Part shown: in pieces, positions 32,866 through 42,592 of the stretch
How positions within the stretch are numbered: the first letter of the stretch is position 1
How the letters are laid out: each line of letters begins with the position of its first letter
NCBI RefSeq assembly: GCF_001673315.1
Contig: NZ_LZLQ01000071.1
Span: 1 to 64,000 of the forward strand
Source of the DNA: Mycobacterium asiaticum
GTDB lineage: Bacteria; Actinomycetota; Actinomycetes; Mycobacteriales; Mycobacteriaceae
DNA: 64,000 bases
Reading direction: 5' to 3'
The notes under the pieces: generated by a model
Database searches by the model: none
The model's input: only the letters and a program-made list of their open reading frames with translations
What the model was told of the DNA's origin: nothing
Position numbers and translations under genes: made by a program

Positions 32866-33019
32866 CACCAGCTCCCTTCGCGCCTTCTCGACCCATGGAT
32901 ATTTCGAATGTAGCGCGGCAGCGTGCCTGATAACCATGTTCAGCCCTCAAAACCCCAGTATTTGGGACCAGTTGGCAACCCTGCGGAGGCCTTTCGATGA
33001 CTTGGCCACCGCAAGTCGC

Positions 33020-33832
33020 TTAGCTGGCCACCCTCATGACGCGGTCCTCGGAGCGCAGGCCATGTTCGGGGTGGGCAGCCAGATAGTCCCGCAGGGCTTG
33101 ACGTCCGCGGTGGATCCGGCTGCGGACGGTGCCGAGCTTGACGCCCAGAGTGGCGCCGATCTCCTCATAGGAGAGGCCTTCGATATCGCAGAGCACCACC
33201 GCGGCGCGAAACTCCGGCGGTAGGGAGTCCAATGCGGCCTGCAAGTCCGGACCGAGCCGGGAGTCGTGGTAGATCTGCTCGGGGTTCGGCTCGTCGGCCG
33301 GTACCCGGTCGTAGTCCTCGGGTAGGGCTTCCATGCGGATGCGCGCCCGGCGCCGGACCATGTCGAGGAAGAGGTTGGTGGTGATGCGGTGTAACCAGCC
33401 CTCGAACGTGCCCGGCTGGTAGTTCTGCACCGAACGGAAAACCCGGATGAACGTCTCCTGAGTCAGGTCCTCGGCGTCGTGCTGGTTCCCGGAAAGCCGG
33501 TAGGCCAGCCGGTAGACCCGGTCGGCGTGCTGGCGCACCAATTCATCCCAGGACGGCATGGCGGCCTTGTCCCCGGTCGCGTCGAAAACCGCTGTGCCGA
33601 GCAGCTTGTCAGCCGGCTCAGCCCAATCGTCGTCGCGGACCTGCTGGGGGTGTGACATGGTGGTCGGACTCAAGGTGGTGACGTTCACTTCCTCTTGGTT
33701 GTTCCTGACATTCAGGATCGGCATTTCTTCACTTGACGAAACCCGAAGCTGCCACTTCGTATTCCCGCCGTCGTTCGCGTCGTCGTTAGCGTCGTCGTGG
33801 CCCCAGAGTGCACCGCGTTCCATAGCACTCAC
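33020..33832 (-). CDS. sigE: ECF sigma factor SigE
   Basis: Up to 270 residues from GTG 33832 or ATG 33823; the first ~55 residues are poorly conserved and M. tuberculosis SigE is known to use several starts, one possible internal site here being the ATG of MSHPQQV. Region 2 ([53 protein letters not shown]) and region 4 ([37 protein letters not shown]) are nearly identical to M. tuberculosis. SigE directs the response to surface stress, detergent, heat and acid, including sigB. The C-terminus after PEHG differs ([12 protein letters not shown]). Confidence 0.96.
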   Translation of the reverse strand: MSAMERGALWGHDDANDDANDGGNTKWQLRVSSSEEMPILNVRNNQEEVNVTTLSPTTMSHPQQVRDDDWAEPADKLLGTAVFDATGDKAAMPSWDELVRQHADRVYRLAYRLSGNQHDAEDLTQETFIRVFRSVQNYQPGTFEGWLHRITTNLFLDMVRRRARIRMEALPEDYDRVPADEPNPEQIYHDSRLGPDLQAALDSLPPEFRAAVVLCDIEGLSYEEIGATLGVKLGTVRSRIHRGRQALRDYLAAHPEHGLRSEDRVMRVAS

Positions 33833-33885
33833 CGTTCCGTACCCGAGTGTGGCCGAGGTAGGAGCAGTCTGAGCTTTAGCTGAGA

Positions 33886-33910
33886 AACCATACTGTTACC
33901 GACCTTTTCC
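33886..33910 (-). promoter_or_regulatory. Candidate ECF (SigH/SigE-type) promoter of sigE
   Basis: On the minus strand GGAA (33907-33910) is followed after 18 nt by GTT (33886-33888), the spacing of SigH/SigE-class promoters. It lies about 55 bp before the first sigE start codon. sigE is known to have a SigH-dependent promoter in M. tuberculosis; that this is its counterpart is inference. Confidence 0.4.
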
Positions 33911-34014
33911 AGCGGTTATGGGCGGTGTGGTGACGCTGGTCTCGCTGGCGCTGCCGGGCGTGTCGGGAAATGCTCCCCCGGGCGCGCCTGAACGACGACC
34001 AGACCCCTTCGGCA

Positions 34015-34020
34015 TACTCT
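34015..34020 (+). promoter_or_regulatory. -10 box TACTCT, predicted leaderless start
   Basis: TACTCT followed by 6 nt and ATG 34027, no ribosome site. It selects 34027 as the start of the methyltransferase gene. Confidence 0.45.
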
Positions 34021-34026
34021 GCGGAC

Positions 34027-34713
34027 ATGGACGGCACCTCCACTTCCGGCCCCGAGACCGGCCACGAGAGCGGCTCGGCATCCCCGAGCCGGGCCGAATC
34101 ATTGGTGGCGCACGCCGAAGAATCGATATCCGAGGACGCGATCCTGGTCAGCGCCCGCGAACGAGCGGTAGACAGTGGCGCCGCGGCCGTCACGCCGGCA
34201 GTCGGCGCCTTGCTGAGTCTGCTCGCCAAGCTCAGTGGCGGCAAGGCGGTCGCCGAGGTCGGCACCGGAGTGGGCGTGAGCGGGTTGTGGTTGCTGTCGG
34301 GGATGAGCCACGACGGCGTCTTGACCACCATCGACATCGAGCCCGAGTACGTCCGGCAAGCTAAGCAGGCGTTCGCCGAGGCGAACATCGGACCGTCGCG
34401 CACCAGGTTGATCAGCGGGCGGGCTCAGGAAGTTCTGACCCGGCTCGCCGACGACTCATATGACCTGGTGTTCATCGACGCCGACCCGATCGACCAGCCG
34501 GAGTACGTCGTGGAAGGCGTGCGACTGCTGCGATCCGGTGGGGTCATTGTCGTGCACCGGGCCGCGCTGGGCGGACGCGCCGGTGATCCCGCGGCGCGCG
34601 ACGCCGACGTGGCCGCGGTCCGTGAGGCGGCCCGACTGATCGCCGAGGACGAGCGCCTCACCCCCGCGTTGATACCGCTGGGCGACGGGCTGCTGGCCGC
34701 GGTCCGCGATTGA
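34027..34713 (+). CDS. Class I SAM-dependent O-methyltransferase (Rv1220c-type)
   Basis: 228 residues from ATG 34027 ([10 protein letters not shown]), a little longer than its M. tuberculosis counterpart because of a Ser/Gly-rich N-terminal tail. [15 protein letters not shown] is the SAM-binding glycine-rich loop, [17 protein letters not shown] holds the ribose-binding acidic residue and [17 protein letters not shown] the catalytic/metal Asp of the catechol-O-methyltransferase-like family 3. Methyl acceptor unknown. Divergent from sigE and convergent with the PPE gene. Confidence 0.9.
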   Translation: MDGTSTSGPETGHESGSASPSRAESLVAHAEESISEDAILVSARERAVDSGAAAVTPAVGALLSLLAKLSGGKAVAEVGTGVGVSGLWLLSGMSHDGVLTTIDIEPEYVRQAKQAFAEANIGPSRTRLISGRAQEVLTRLADDSYDLVFIDADPIDQPEYVVEGVRLLRSGGVIVVHRAALGGRAGDPAARDADVAAVREAARLIAEDERLTPALIPLGDGLLAAVRD

Positions 34714-34729
34714 GGCCGGGCCGCTCGGG

Positions 34730-36844
34730 TTATGCGCGGTTGAAGAAGCCGGACTGCCCGACGCCGGCGTTGAAACCGCCGGAGTCGGCGCCAGGGCCGG
34801 TGTTACCGACGCCCGAGCTGTGCTGGCCGGCGTTGAAAAGACCCGTGTTGTAGTAGCCCACATTTCCAAACCCGATGTCGTGGTCACCGGCGTTGAAGAA
34901 GCCCACCTGTAAGCCGCCTGCCCCGCGGTTGAAGAATCCGGTGTTGGTGCCGCCGTCGCTGGCGTTGAAGAAGCCAACATTGTCTTCACCCCCGCCGGCG
35001 TTGCCCCATCCCGAGCTGTAGCCGCCGCTGGCCGAATTGGACAGGCCGGAGTTGTAGTTGCCCACGTTGAAGAAGCCGGAGTTGCCCGTCCCGGAGTTGC
35101 CGAATCCCGAATTGCCGCTGTAGCTTCCGATCCCACCGAAGCCGGTGTTGACGTCACCGGCATTCCACAGACCGGTGTTCGTGTTGCCCGAATTGAACAA
35201 TCCGGTGTTGGTGAAGCCGGTGTTGAAGAACCCGGTATTACCGGCCTCGCCGACATTACCGACGCCGAAGACGGGATCGGTGCCGTTGCCGCCGGCGTTG
35301 AACCCGCCGGTGTTGCCGATGCCGGTGTTGGACCAACCCACGTTGCCGAAGCCGGCGTTGAACGAACCCACGTTGTGATTGCCGGCATTGAAGAACCCGA
35401 CGTTGTGGCCGAACAGCGCGGTGCCGCCGGAGTTGAACGCGCCCAGGTTGCCGTTGCCCGCGTTCGCCAGTCCCATGTTGGTGCTGCCGGCGTTGAACGA
35501 CCCGGTGTTGAAGCTGCCCGCATTGAACACACCGGTGTTGGTGGAACCGCTGTTGCCGAAGCCGGTATCGGCCACGCCTGAATTCACCATTCCAACGTTG
35601 TGGCTGCCGGTGTTGCCCAGACCCCAGTTCGCAACGCCTGAATTGAACAGCCCGGTGTTGCCGGCGCCCGAGTTGAACAGCCCGATATTGCCGCTGCCCG
35701 AGTTGAATCCGCCGAATCCGATCTGATGGTCGCCGGTGAGCCCGATGCCGATGTTTCCGTTTCCGGTGTTGGCCAGGCCGAAATTGCCGTCGCCGGTGTT
35801 GGCCAGCCCGAAGTTGAAGCTGCCGTTATTGCCCAACCCGACGTTCCAGCCGACGTTGTTGACGTTGAAGCCCCCGATGCCGATCTGGTTGTTGCCGGTG
35901 AGCCCGATACCGATGTTGTTGTTGCCGACGTTGCCCAGCCCTAGGTTGCCGATGCCGACGTTGCCGATGCCGATGTTGGAACCACCGAGGTTGCTGAGCC
36001 CGACATTGAGCGACGACGGGATCCCGGCGATGGCGGTGGCCAGGTTTCCGTTGCCGAACCCGATATTGCCGGTGCCGACGTTGCCGGCACCGAAGTTGAA
36101 CGTGCCGATGTTGCCCAGGCCGAAGTTGTAGGACGCCGCGCCTGGATACGGAGCACCGACGACTCCCAGGACTGCGTTGCCGTTGCCGGCGCCGACGTTG
36201 AATGAGCCGTAGTTGCCCAGGCCGAAGTTGTTGCCGCCACTGTTGCCGCTCCCGAGGTTGAAGCTGCCGGTGTTGCCGCTGCCGAGGTTGAAGCTGCCGA
36301 TGTTCCCGATGCCCAGGTTCAACTCACCTAACACCTGCTGGAACGGCACCAACTGTTCGGCCGCCGCCACCGCGCCGCTGTAGTAGCCGGACATCGCCGT
36401 CACGTCCTGCGCCCACATTTGCTCGTACAGCGCCTCGGCAGCCGCGATCGCCGGCGCGTTGAAGCCGAACAGGTTCGACCGCACTAGCGCCATGAGTTGA
36501 GCTCGGTTGGCCGCCAATACTTCTGGATGCACGATCGCCGCTCGTGCCGCTTCGAACACCGCTGCCACTGTCTTGGCTTGGCCGGCCGCTAGCTCGGCGT
36601 GCGCCGCGGTCGCGCTCAGCCACAGCTTGTAGGGTGTCGCCGCCGCCGTCATGGCCGATGCGGCCGGGCCCTGCCACGACGCCGCGGTCAGCCCTGACGT
36701 CACTTCGCCGAAGGACGACGCCGCCGCACCCAACTCGGCCGCCAGCCCGTCCCAGGCGGCCGCGGCCGCCAGCATCGGTCCCGTTCCCGCGCCCGAGAAG
36801 ATCTGTGCCGACGTGATCTCCGGCGGCAGCACGGCAAAGTTCAT
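34730..36844 (-). CDS. PPE-MPTR family protein
   Basis: 704 residues from ATG 36844 ([16 protein letters not shown]); upstream in-frame codons lack similarity to the family. Residues 1-175 form the PPE domain with P7-P8-E9, SWQGPAA and the [12 protein letters not shown] segment. The rest is a long array of degenerate pentapeptides NxGxG (for example [12 protein letters not shown]), with a few breaks, which defines the MPTR subgroup. PPE proteins are secreted by ESX systems, normally with a PE partner; none is adjacent. The gene lies between genes that are neighbours in M. tuberculosis (Rv1219c and Rv1220c), so it is an insertion here or a loss there. Confidence 0.93.
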   Translation of the reverse strand: MNFAVLPPEITSAQIFSGAGTGPMLAAAAAWDGLAAELGAAASSFGEVTSGLTAASWQGPAASAMTAAATPYKLWLSATAAHAELAAGQAKTVAAVFEAARAAIVHPEVLAANRAQLMALVRSNLFGFNAPAIAAAEALYEQMWAQDVTAMSGYYSGAVAAAEQLVPFQQVLGELNLGIGNIGSFNLGSGNTGSFNLGSGNSGGNNFGLGNYGSFNVGAGNGNAVLGVVGAPYPGAASYNFGLGNIGTFNFGAGNVGTGNIGFGNGNLATAIAGIPSSLNVGLSNLGGSNIGIGNVGIGNLGLGNVGNNNIGIGLTGNNQIGIGGFNVNNVGWNVGLGNNGSFNFGLANTGDGNFGLANTGNGNIGIGLTGDHQIGFGGFNSGSGNIGLFNSGAGNTGLFNSGVANWGLGNTGSHNVGMVNSGVADTGFGNSGSTNTGVFNAGSFNTGSFNAGSTNMGLANAGNGNLGAFNSGGTALFGHNVGFFNAGNHNVGSFNAGFGNVGWSNTGIGNTGGFNAGGNGTDPVFGVGNVGEAGNTGFFNTGFTNTGLFNSGNTNTGLWNAGDVNTGFGGIGSYSGNSGFGNSGTGNSGFFNVGNYNSGLSNSASGGYSSGWGNAGGGEDNVGFFNASDGGTNTGFFNRGAGGLQVGFFNAGDHDIGFGNVGYYNTGLFNAGQHSSGVGNTGPGADSGGFNAGVGQSGFFNRA

Positions 36845-36974
36845 GACCCCCCCAAATGTTGTCGCACCGCTGTTCGGCACCGGAGAACGTATCGAAAAGC
36901 TCCGTGCCGCGGATGTTTTGCGCAACATTCATATGAACTTGAGTGCGTCCGTCGCACGCTTGGACATAGCGCCC

Positions 36975-37003
36975 TTGACGGCGATTGAACGGGCGTTTAG
37001 TCT
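36975..37003 (+). promoter_or_regulatory. Strong promoter of the TetR-ABC operon
   Basis: TTGACG (36975-36980), exactly 17 nt, TAGTCT (36998-37003), then 7 nt to ATG 37011. This is the best -35/-10 pair in the window and predicts a leaderless mRNA. It is overlapped by two operator-like palindromes. Confidence 0.75.
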
Positions 37004-37020
37004 GCTGAACATGCGTTCAG
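36985..37020. promoter_or_regulatory. Two 16-bp TetR operator candidates spaced 20 bp apart
   Basis: CTGAAC-ATGC-GTTCAG (37005-37020) is a perfect palindrome that covers the transcription start and the ATG of the regulator. TTGAAC-GGGC-GTTTAG (36985-37000) is a weaker copy that covers the spacer and the -10. Start-to-start distance is 20 bp, about two helical turns, so two dimers could bind the same DNA face. Autorepression by the TetR protein is the obvious reading. Confidence 0.7.
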
Positions 37021-37649
37021 TCGACTTGACCGCCGCCGCCCGAATCAGGGATGCCGCCATCGAGCAGTTCGGTGAGCACGGCTTCGGCGTCGGGTTGCGG
37101 ACTATCGCAGAAGCCGCCGGCGTGAGCGCCGCACTGGTCATCCACCATTTCGGTTCCAAGGACGGCCTGCGCAAGGCATGCGACGAATACATCGCCGAGG
37201 AGATCCGCAGCGAGAAATCCCAAACCATCCAGTCCAATGACCCAGCCACCTGGTTGGGCGCGTTGGCCGAGATCGAGTCCTACGCGCCGCTGATGAAATA
37301 CCTGGTACGCAGCATGCAGACCGGTGGTGAACTCGCAACAATGTTGTGGCGCAGGATGATTGACAACACTGAAGACTACATGGCAGAAGGTGTCCAGGCC
37401 GGCACTCTCAAGCCGAGCCGCGACCCGCACGCCCGCGCCAAATATCTTGCGATCACCGGCGGCGGCGGTTTCTTGCTGTACCTGCAGATGCACGAAACCC
37501 CAACGGATGTACGCGCGGTACTGCGTGACTACGCCCGCGACATGGTGCTGCCCGCCCTCGAGCTCTATTCCGAGGGCCTGCTGACCGATCGCACCATGTA
37601 CGAAGCGTTTCTCGCCAGAGAAAACCAAGGAGAGACAGATGTCAGCTAA
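37011..37649 (+). CDS. TetR-family repressor of ABC efflux operon (Rv1219c-type)
   Basis: 212 residues, the M. tuberculosis length, from ATG 37011. The N-terminal helix-turn-helix is clear ([48 protein letters not shown] split over residues 10-55). The C-terminal ligand-binding domain is helical with aromatic and methionine residues ([25 protein letters not shown]). In M. tuberculosis this protein represses the adjacent ABC exporter. Its 3' end overlaps the ATPase gene by 11 nt. The frame is open far upstream, but that part is antisense to the PPE gene. Confidence 0.93.
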   Translation: MRSVDLTAAARIRDAAIEQFGEHGFGVGLRTIAEAAGVSAALVIHHFGSKDGLRKACDEYIAEEIRSEKSQTIQSNDPATWLGALAEIESYAPLMKYLVRSMQTGGELATMLWRRMIDNTEDYMAEGVQAGTLKPSRDPHARAKYLAITGGGGFLLYLQMHETPTDVRAVLRDYARDMVLPALELYSEGLLTDRTMYEAFLARENQGETDVS

Positions 37650-38559
37650 CCCCGCCCCGATCGAAATTCGCGGGCTCACTAAGAACTTCGGTGCAGTTCA
37701 AGCACTCGACGGCCTCGACCTCACCGTGCAGGAAGGCGAAGTGCACGGCTTTCTGGGACCCAACGGCGCCGGCAAGTCGACGACCATCCGCATCCTGTTG
37801 GGTGTGGTAAAGGCTAGCAGCGGCACCGTGCGCATGCTGGGCGGCGACCCGTGGACCGATGCCGTCCGGCTGCACCGTGAAATCGCTTATGTGCCGGGTG
37901 ATGTCACGCTGTGGCCATCGCTGACCGGTGGTGAAACCATCGACCTGCTGGCCCGGATGCGCGGCGGCATCGACCAGGGCCTGCGCGCCGATCTGATCGA
38001 ACGCTTCGAATTCGATCCGCACAAGAAGGTGCGTACCTACTCGAAAGGAAACCGGCAGAAGGTCTCGCTGATCTCTGCGTTCTCCTCTCGGGCCCGGTTG
38101 CTGCTACTCGACGAACCGACCAGCGGGCTTGACCCGTTGATGGAGAATGTCTTCCAGCAATGTGTCGCCGAGGCGCGCGAGCGTGGTGTGACGGTGCTGC
38201 TGTCCAGCCACATTCTGGCCGAGACGGAGGCATTGTGCGAACGGGTCACCATCATCGCGGCCGGCCGGACCGTGGAAAGCGGATCGCTGGAATCCATGCG
38301 CCACCTCAGCAGGACGTCAATCAAGGCCGAATTGATCGGCGATCCAGGCGATCTCACCCGTATCAGGGGTGTGGAGGACGTCAGCGTCGAAGGCAACACC
38401 GTGCGTGCGCAAGTTGACAGCGAAAGTCTGGGCGAGCTGATCCGGGTGCTCGGGGACGCCGGCTTGCGCAGCCTCGTCAGCCAACCACCCTCGCTCGAGG
38501 AACTGTTTCTGCGGCACTACAGCACCAACGGGTCGCGCAAGGAGGTATCAGTGCGATGA
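37639..38559 (+). CDS. ABC exporter ATPase (Rv1218c-type)
   Basis: 306 residues from ATG 37639 with AAGGAGAG about 5 nt upstream, inside the end of the tetR gene. [10 protein letters not shown] is Walker A (about 38-47), the signature is degenerate ([11 protein letters not shown]) and [14 protein letters not shown] is Walker B, with a switch histidine in [11 protein letters not shown]. The C-terminal ~80 residues are the DrrA-type regulatory extension. Energises the permease encoded next; the M. tuberculosis pump exports structurally varied inhibitors such as novobiocin. Confidence 0.93.
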   Translation: MSANPAPIEIRGLTKNFGAVQALDGLDLTVQEGEVHGFLGPNGAGKSTTIRILLGVVKASSGTVRMLGGDPWTDAVRLHREIAYVPGDVTLWPSLTGGETIDLLARMRGGIDQGLRADLIERFEFDPHKKVRTYSKGNRQKVSLISAFSSRARLLLLDEPTSGLDPLMENVFQQCVAEARERGVTVLLSSHILAETEALCERVTIIAAGRTVESGSLESMRHLSRTSIKAELIGDPGDLTRIRGVEDVSVEGNTVRAQVDSESLGELIRVLGDAGLRSLVSQPPSLEELFLRHYSTNGSRKEVSVR

Positions 38560-40193
38560 ACACCGCCGTCCTGGACCGTCCCACCCGACACTCCGGTCCG
38601 CTGCGCGGCTCGAATTTCGCCGGCACGCTCAGCCTGCTGCGACTCTATCTACGCCGAGACCGGATTGTGCTGCCGCTGTGGGTGTTTCTGCTGTCAGTGC
38701 CACTGGGCAGCGTTTACATCAGCAGTATCGAGAAGCTGTACCCCACCTCCTCCGAGCGGGCCGCCTTCGCGTCCTCGATCATGGCCAGCCCGGCCCAACG
38801 TGCGCTCTACGGACAGATCTACAACGACAGCCTCGGCGCCGTCGGCATCTGGAAAGCCGGAATGTTCCACCTGCTCGTCGCAGTCGCGGTCATTCTCACC
38901 GTGATTCGGCACACCCGCGCCGACGAGGAGAGTGGGCGCGCTGAACTGATCGACTCGACCGCGGTCGGGCGTTACGCCAGCTTGACCGCTGCGCTGCTGT
39001 TGTCCTTCGCGGCCTCCCTGGGCACCGGCGTCATCGGCGCCGCCGGACTGATCACCACGTCGGTCCCGGCAAGCGGATCGGTAGCTTTCTGTGCGGCCCT
39101 CGCGGCGTCCGGCCTGGTGTTCACCGCGGTAGCCGCGGTAGCCGCGCAACTCTCGCCCAGCGCGCGAGTGGCGCGCGGGGTGGCTTTCGCCGTCCTGGGT
39201 GCCGCTTTCACCCTGCGCGCCGTGGGCGACGCGGGTTCCGGTGCGATGTCGTGGTTTTCGCCGCTGGGGTGGTCGTTGCAAGTTCGCCCGTATGCGGGTG
39301 ACCACTGGTGGGTGCTGCTGCTGCACGTGGTTACGACGGTCGCGCTCACCGGCGTCGCGTACTGGTTGCTCGCCGGTCGCGATGTCGGCGCCGGACTCAT
39401 CCCCGAACGAATGGGCGGTGGCGCCGCCCCGGCCTGGCTGAGCAATGTTTTCGGCCTGGCGTGGCGGCTGGATCGCGGTGCACTGCTGGTGTGGACCGTA
39501 GGCCTGGGCCTGTACGGACTCTTGATCGGCAGCGTGACGCACGGCATCGGCGACGAACTGGGCGGTGCCTCCGGCCGTGAGCTTGTCGCGCGGCTGGGCG
39601 GCACGGGCGCGGTGGAGCAGGGCTTCATCGTGGTGGGATTCACCATGCTGGGTATGGTCGCCGCCGCGTTCGCCATCTCCCTGTCACTGCGGCTGCACCA
39701 GGAAGAGATTGAGCATCGCGCCGAAACCCTCTTGGCCGGAACGGTTTCCCGCCGTCGACTCCTGGCGAGCCACTTGGCGATGGCATTGGGTGGGTCGGCG
39801 TTGGCCATCCTGCTGTCCGGGCTGGCGGCCGGGTTCGCCTACGGCGCGGCAGCCGGCGACATCGCCGGCAAATTACCGACGGTCGTGGGCACCGCGGCGG
39901 CGCAACTGCCCGCGGTATGGCTGCTGGCGGCCGTGTCCGTCGCACTGTTCGGGCTGACACCGCGGCTCACCCCCGCGGCGTGGGGTGTGCTGGTCGGCTT
40001 CGTCGCGCTGTACTTGCTCGGCTCGCTGTCCGGGTCCCCGCAATGGCTGCTCGACCTGGAACCGTTCACGCACACGCCTCGGGTCGGCTCGGGTAGCTTC
40101 AGCGTGGTACCACTGCTCTGGCTGCTGGCCATCGACGCGGGGCTGATCATGTTGGGCGCCGCGGGTTTCCGGCGGCGGGACATGCGGCAATGA
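38556..40193 (+). CDS. ABC exporter permease (Rv1217c-type)
   Basis: 545 residues from ATG 38556, overlapping the ATPase stop as ATGA. Two homologous halves, each with about six transmembrane helices, are joined near residue 280; a large extracytoplasmic loop follows the first helix ([21 protein letters not shown]). This is the ABC-2-like fused permease of tetronasin/DrrB-type exporters. It should dimerise functionally with the ATPase of the previous gene. Confidence 0.9.
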   Translation: MNTAVLDRPTRHSGPLRGSNFAGTLSLLRLYLRRDRIVLPLWVFLLSVPLGSVYISSIEKLYPTSSERAAFASSIMASPAQRALYGQIYNDSLGAVGIWKAGMFHLLVAVAVILTVIRHTRADEESGRAELIDSTAVGRYASLTAALLLSFAASLGTGVIGAAGLITTSVPASGSVAFCAALAASGLVFTAVAAVAAQLSPSARVARGVAFAVLGAAFTLRAVGDAGSGAMSWFSPLGWSLQVRPYAGDHWWVLLLHVVTTVALTGVAYWLLAGRDVGAGLIPERMGGGAAPAWLSNVFGLAWRLDRGALLVWTVGLGLYGLLIGSVTHGIGDELGGASGRELVARLGGTGAVEQGFIVVGFTMLGMVAAAFAISLSLRLHQEEIEHRAETLLAGTVSRRRLLASHLAMALGGSALAILLSGLAAGFAYGAAAGDIAGKLPTVVGTAAAQLPAVWLLAAVSVALFGLTPRLTPAAWGVLVGFVALYLLGSLSGSPQWLLDLEPFTHTPRVGSGSFSVVPLLWLLAIDAGLIMLGAAGFRRRDMRQ

Positions 40194-40864
40194 ACGTCGG
40201 CTTGCGGGCGTTCGCCTCGGGCCTGTGCGGTCTCGTGATTTTCGGGCTGGTGGTGTTCTATCCGGCCGGCACGCTGCATTACTGGCAGGGTTGGGTTTTC
40301 GTGGCGATCTTCACCGTCGCCACGATCGCTCCCAGTGTCTACCTGGCTCGTAACAACCCGGCCGCCCTGCAGCGCCGCATGCACGTCGGTCCGAAAGCCG
40401 AAACCCGGATCGTCCAGAAGTTCATCATCGTGGCCGCGTTCGTGGCGGTGTTCGCCATGACGATTCTCAGCGCGCTCGATTACCGGTTCGGCTGGTCCTC
40501 GGTGCCGATGGCAGTGACGCTGTTGGGCGATGTCCTGGTTGCCACCGGACTCTCCGTCGCCATGCTGACCATCATTCAGAACAGCTACGCGGCCGCGACC
40601 GTGACAGTGGAAGCCGATCAGCACGTCGTCTCGACTGGCCTTTACGGCCAAGTGCGACACCCCATGTACGTCGGAAACGTAATCCTCATGGTGGGCATCC
40701 CCCTGGCGCTGGGGTCGTACTGGGGTTTGGTGGTGTTCATCCCCGCGCTGGCTGTGCTGGTGTTGCGCATTCTTGACGAAGAGCGGGCGCTGGTCGACGG
40801 ACTGGAGGGTTACGGCGATTACATGCAGCGGGTGCGGTACCGGTTGGTGCCCCACGTGTGGTGA
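40190..40864 (+). CDS. Isoprenylcysteine carboxyl methyltransferase-like membrane protein (Rv1216c-type)
   Basis: 224 residues from ATG 40190, overlapping the permease stop as ATGA. Five or six transmembrane helices; the C-terminal GQVRHPMYVGNVILMVGIPLALGS and LDEERALV...YGDYMQRVRYRLVP are the SAM- and substrate-binding motifs of the ICMT/phospholipid methyltransferase superfamily. In bacteria the substrate is not an isoprenylated protein; a lipid or the exported compound could be methylated. Fourth gene of the TetR operon. Confidence 0.88.
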   Translation: MNVGLRAFASGLCGLVIFGLVVFYPAGTLHYWQGWVFVAIFTVATIAPSVYLARNNPAALQRRMHVGPKAETRIVQKFIIVAAFVAVFAMTILSALDYRFGWSSVPMAVTLLGDVLVATGLSVAMLTIIQNSYAAATVTVEADQHVVSTGLYGQVRHPMYVGNVILMVGIPLALGSYWGLVVFIPALAVLVLRILDEERALVDGLEGYGDYMQRVRYRLVPHVW

Positions 40865-40878
40865 TCGCCGCCGCGTTC

Positions 40879-40884
40879 TAAGGT
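40879..40884 (+). promoter_or_regulatory. -10 box TAAGGT, possible leaderless start
   Basis: TAAGGT is followed by 6 nt and GTG 40891. The AAGG could also act as a weak ribosome site 7 nt from the start, so read-through from the upstream operon is an alternative. Confidence 0.35.
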
Positions 40885-40890
40885 AACCAC

Positions 40891-42573
40891 GTGACGCAAG
40901 ACGCGGCACCTGCCCTGGACCGGCCGTGGCGTCGACCCGGAGGTCTGCGCTATGCGCGGGAACGGATCCGGGGAATCGCCAAACCTCCCGTCACGGTCAC
41001 CGACCCACCGGCGGACCTCATCGTCGAACGCGACGTCGAGGTGCCGACGCGGGACGGAACGGTATTGCGGGTCAACGTCTTTCGACACCACGCCCATACG
41101 GCCGGCCCGGTGATCCTCAGCATCCATCCCTATGGCAAAGACGAGCTGCCGAAAAGGCGGCGCAAGAAATGGACGTTCTCCCCGCAGTACCGGGTGCTGC
41201 GCCAACCCGACCCGGTGCGTTTCTCTGCCCTCACCGGTTGGGAAGCGCCCGACCCGTCCTGGTGGACGGCTCATGGCTTCGTGGTGGTAAACGCGGACTC
41301 CCGCGGCTGCGGCCATTCCGGCGGGACCGGAAAGTTGCTGTCTCAGCAGGAGGCTGAGGACACCTACGACCTGGTGCAGTGGCTGGCCGAGCGGCCATGG
41401 AGCGACGGGCGGGTAGTCATGCTCGGTGTCTCCTACCTGGCCATCAGCCAGTACGCCGTGGCTGCGCTGCAGCCGCCGGCCCTGCGCGCGATCTGCCCGT
41501 GGGAAGGTTTCACCGACGCCTACCGCGACCTGACCTTTCCGGGCGGCATCCGGGAGTCGGGGTTCACCCGAATGTGGTCGCGGGGAGTGCGGCGACGCAC
41601 CCGGCAGCAATACGACCTCGCACAAATGCAGCTGAAACACCCGCTGCGCGACGAGTTCTGGTGCTCGGTGGCGCCCGATCTGTCAGCGATCAAGGTGCCC
41701 ATGCTGGTCTGCGGCAGCTTCTCCGACAACAACCTGCACACCCGAGGCTCGATCCGGGCGTTCACTCAGAGCGGTTCCAGCCATGCCCGGCTCTACACCC
41801 ATCGGGGTGGCAAGTGGACGACCTTCTACTCCGAGGACGCGCTTGCCGAGCAGCTGACATTTTTCCGTGGCGTGCTGGACGGAGCGCCGCCGGCGCGCAG
41901 TGTCCGGCTGGAGGTGCGTGAAGACCGCGACACCGTCACCGCGGTGCGCGAGGAATCCGAGTGGCCGCTCGCCCGAACCCGTTGGCGGCCCTTGTATCTC
42001 GCCGGCGCCGGCCGGCTGAGCACCGAGCCGCCAACTAGCGCGGGCAGCATCACCTTCGAAACCCATTCGCGCGCTGCGGTCTTCTATTGGACGGTGCCCG
42101 ACGACATCGAGCTGACCGGGCCCATGTCGGCGCGGCTTTGGGTCCAGCTGGACGGTTGCGCCGATGCGCATCTGTTTGTCGGCGTGGAGAAGTGGCGCGA
42201 CGGGCAGTACGTCGGATTCGAAGGGTCCTATGGCTACGGCCGCGACCGGGTGACCACCGGCTGGCAGCGGGTCCTGCTGCGTGAGCTCGACGCCGAGCAG
42301 TCGAAACCATGGGATCCGGTGCCGGCGCTGAACCGTACCCAGCCCCTGCAGCCGGGCGAGGTGGTGGCGGTCAACGTCGCGCTGGGACCGTCGGCGACGC
42401 TGTTTCGCGCCGGCGAGCAGCTGCGACTGGTGGTGGCCGGGCGCTGGCTGTCCCCGCGCAATCCTTTGACCGGTCAGTTCCCGGCAGCTTATCCGGACCC
42501 GCCACGTGGTCTGGTGACGCTGCGCTGGGGGCGCCGCTATGACGCGCACCTACTGATCCCGGAGATCCCCTAG
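40891..42573 (+). CDS. CocE/NonD-family (X-Pro dipeptidyl-peptidase S15) hydrolase (Rv1215c-type)
   Basis: 560 residues from GTG 40891. The alpha/beta-hydrolase domain has ILSIHPYGKDE, the oxyanion region VVVNADSRGCGHSGG and the nucleophile elbow GVSYLAI (GxSxxA form). The C-terminal third is the jelly-roll domain of S15/CocE proteins (SAGSITFETHSRAAVFYW, ALGPSATLFRAGEQLRLVVAGRWL). Likely an esterase or amidase; substrate unknown. No signal peptide. Same strand as the exporter operon and 26 bp after it; convergent with glgC. Confidence 0.9.
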   Translation: MTQDAAPALDRPWRRPGGLRYARERIRGIAKPPVTVTDPPADLIVERDVEVPTRDGTVLRVNVFRHHAHTAGPVILSIHPYGKDELPKRRRKKWTFSPQYRVLRQPDPVRFSALTGWEAPDPSWWTAHGFVVVNADSRGCGHSGGTGKLLSQQEAEDTYDLVQWLAERPWSDGRVVMLGVSYLAISQYAVAALQPPALRAICPWEGFTDAYRDLTFPGGIRESGFTRMWSRGVRRRTRQQYDLAQMQLKHPLRDEFWCSVAPDLSAIKVPMLVCGSFSDNNLHTRGSIRAFTQSGSSHARLYTHRGGKWTTFYSEDALAEQLTFFRGVLDGAPPARSVRLEVREDRDTVTAVREESEWPLARTRWRPLYLAGAGRLSTEPPTSAGSITFETHSRAAVFYWTVPDDIELTGPMSARLWVQLDGCADAHLFVGVEKWRDGQYVGFEGSYGYGRDRVTTGWQRVLLRELDAEQSKPWDPVPALNRTQPLQPGEVVAVNVALGPSATLFRAGEQLRLVVAGRWLSPRNPLTGQFPAAYPDPPRGLVTLRWGRRYDAHLLIPEIP

Positions 42574-42592
42574 GTCGTGCAAGCGGGGAGCC

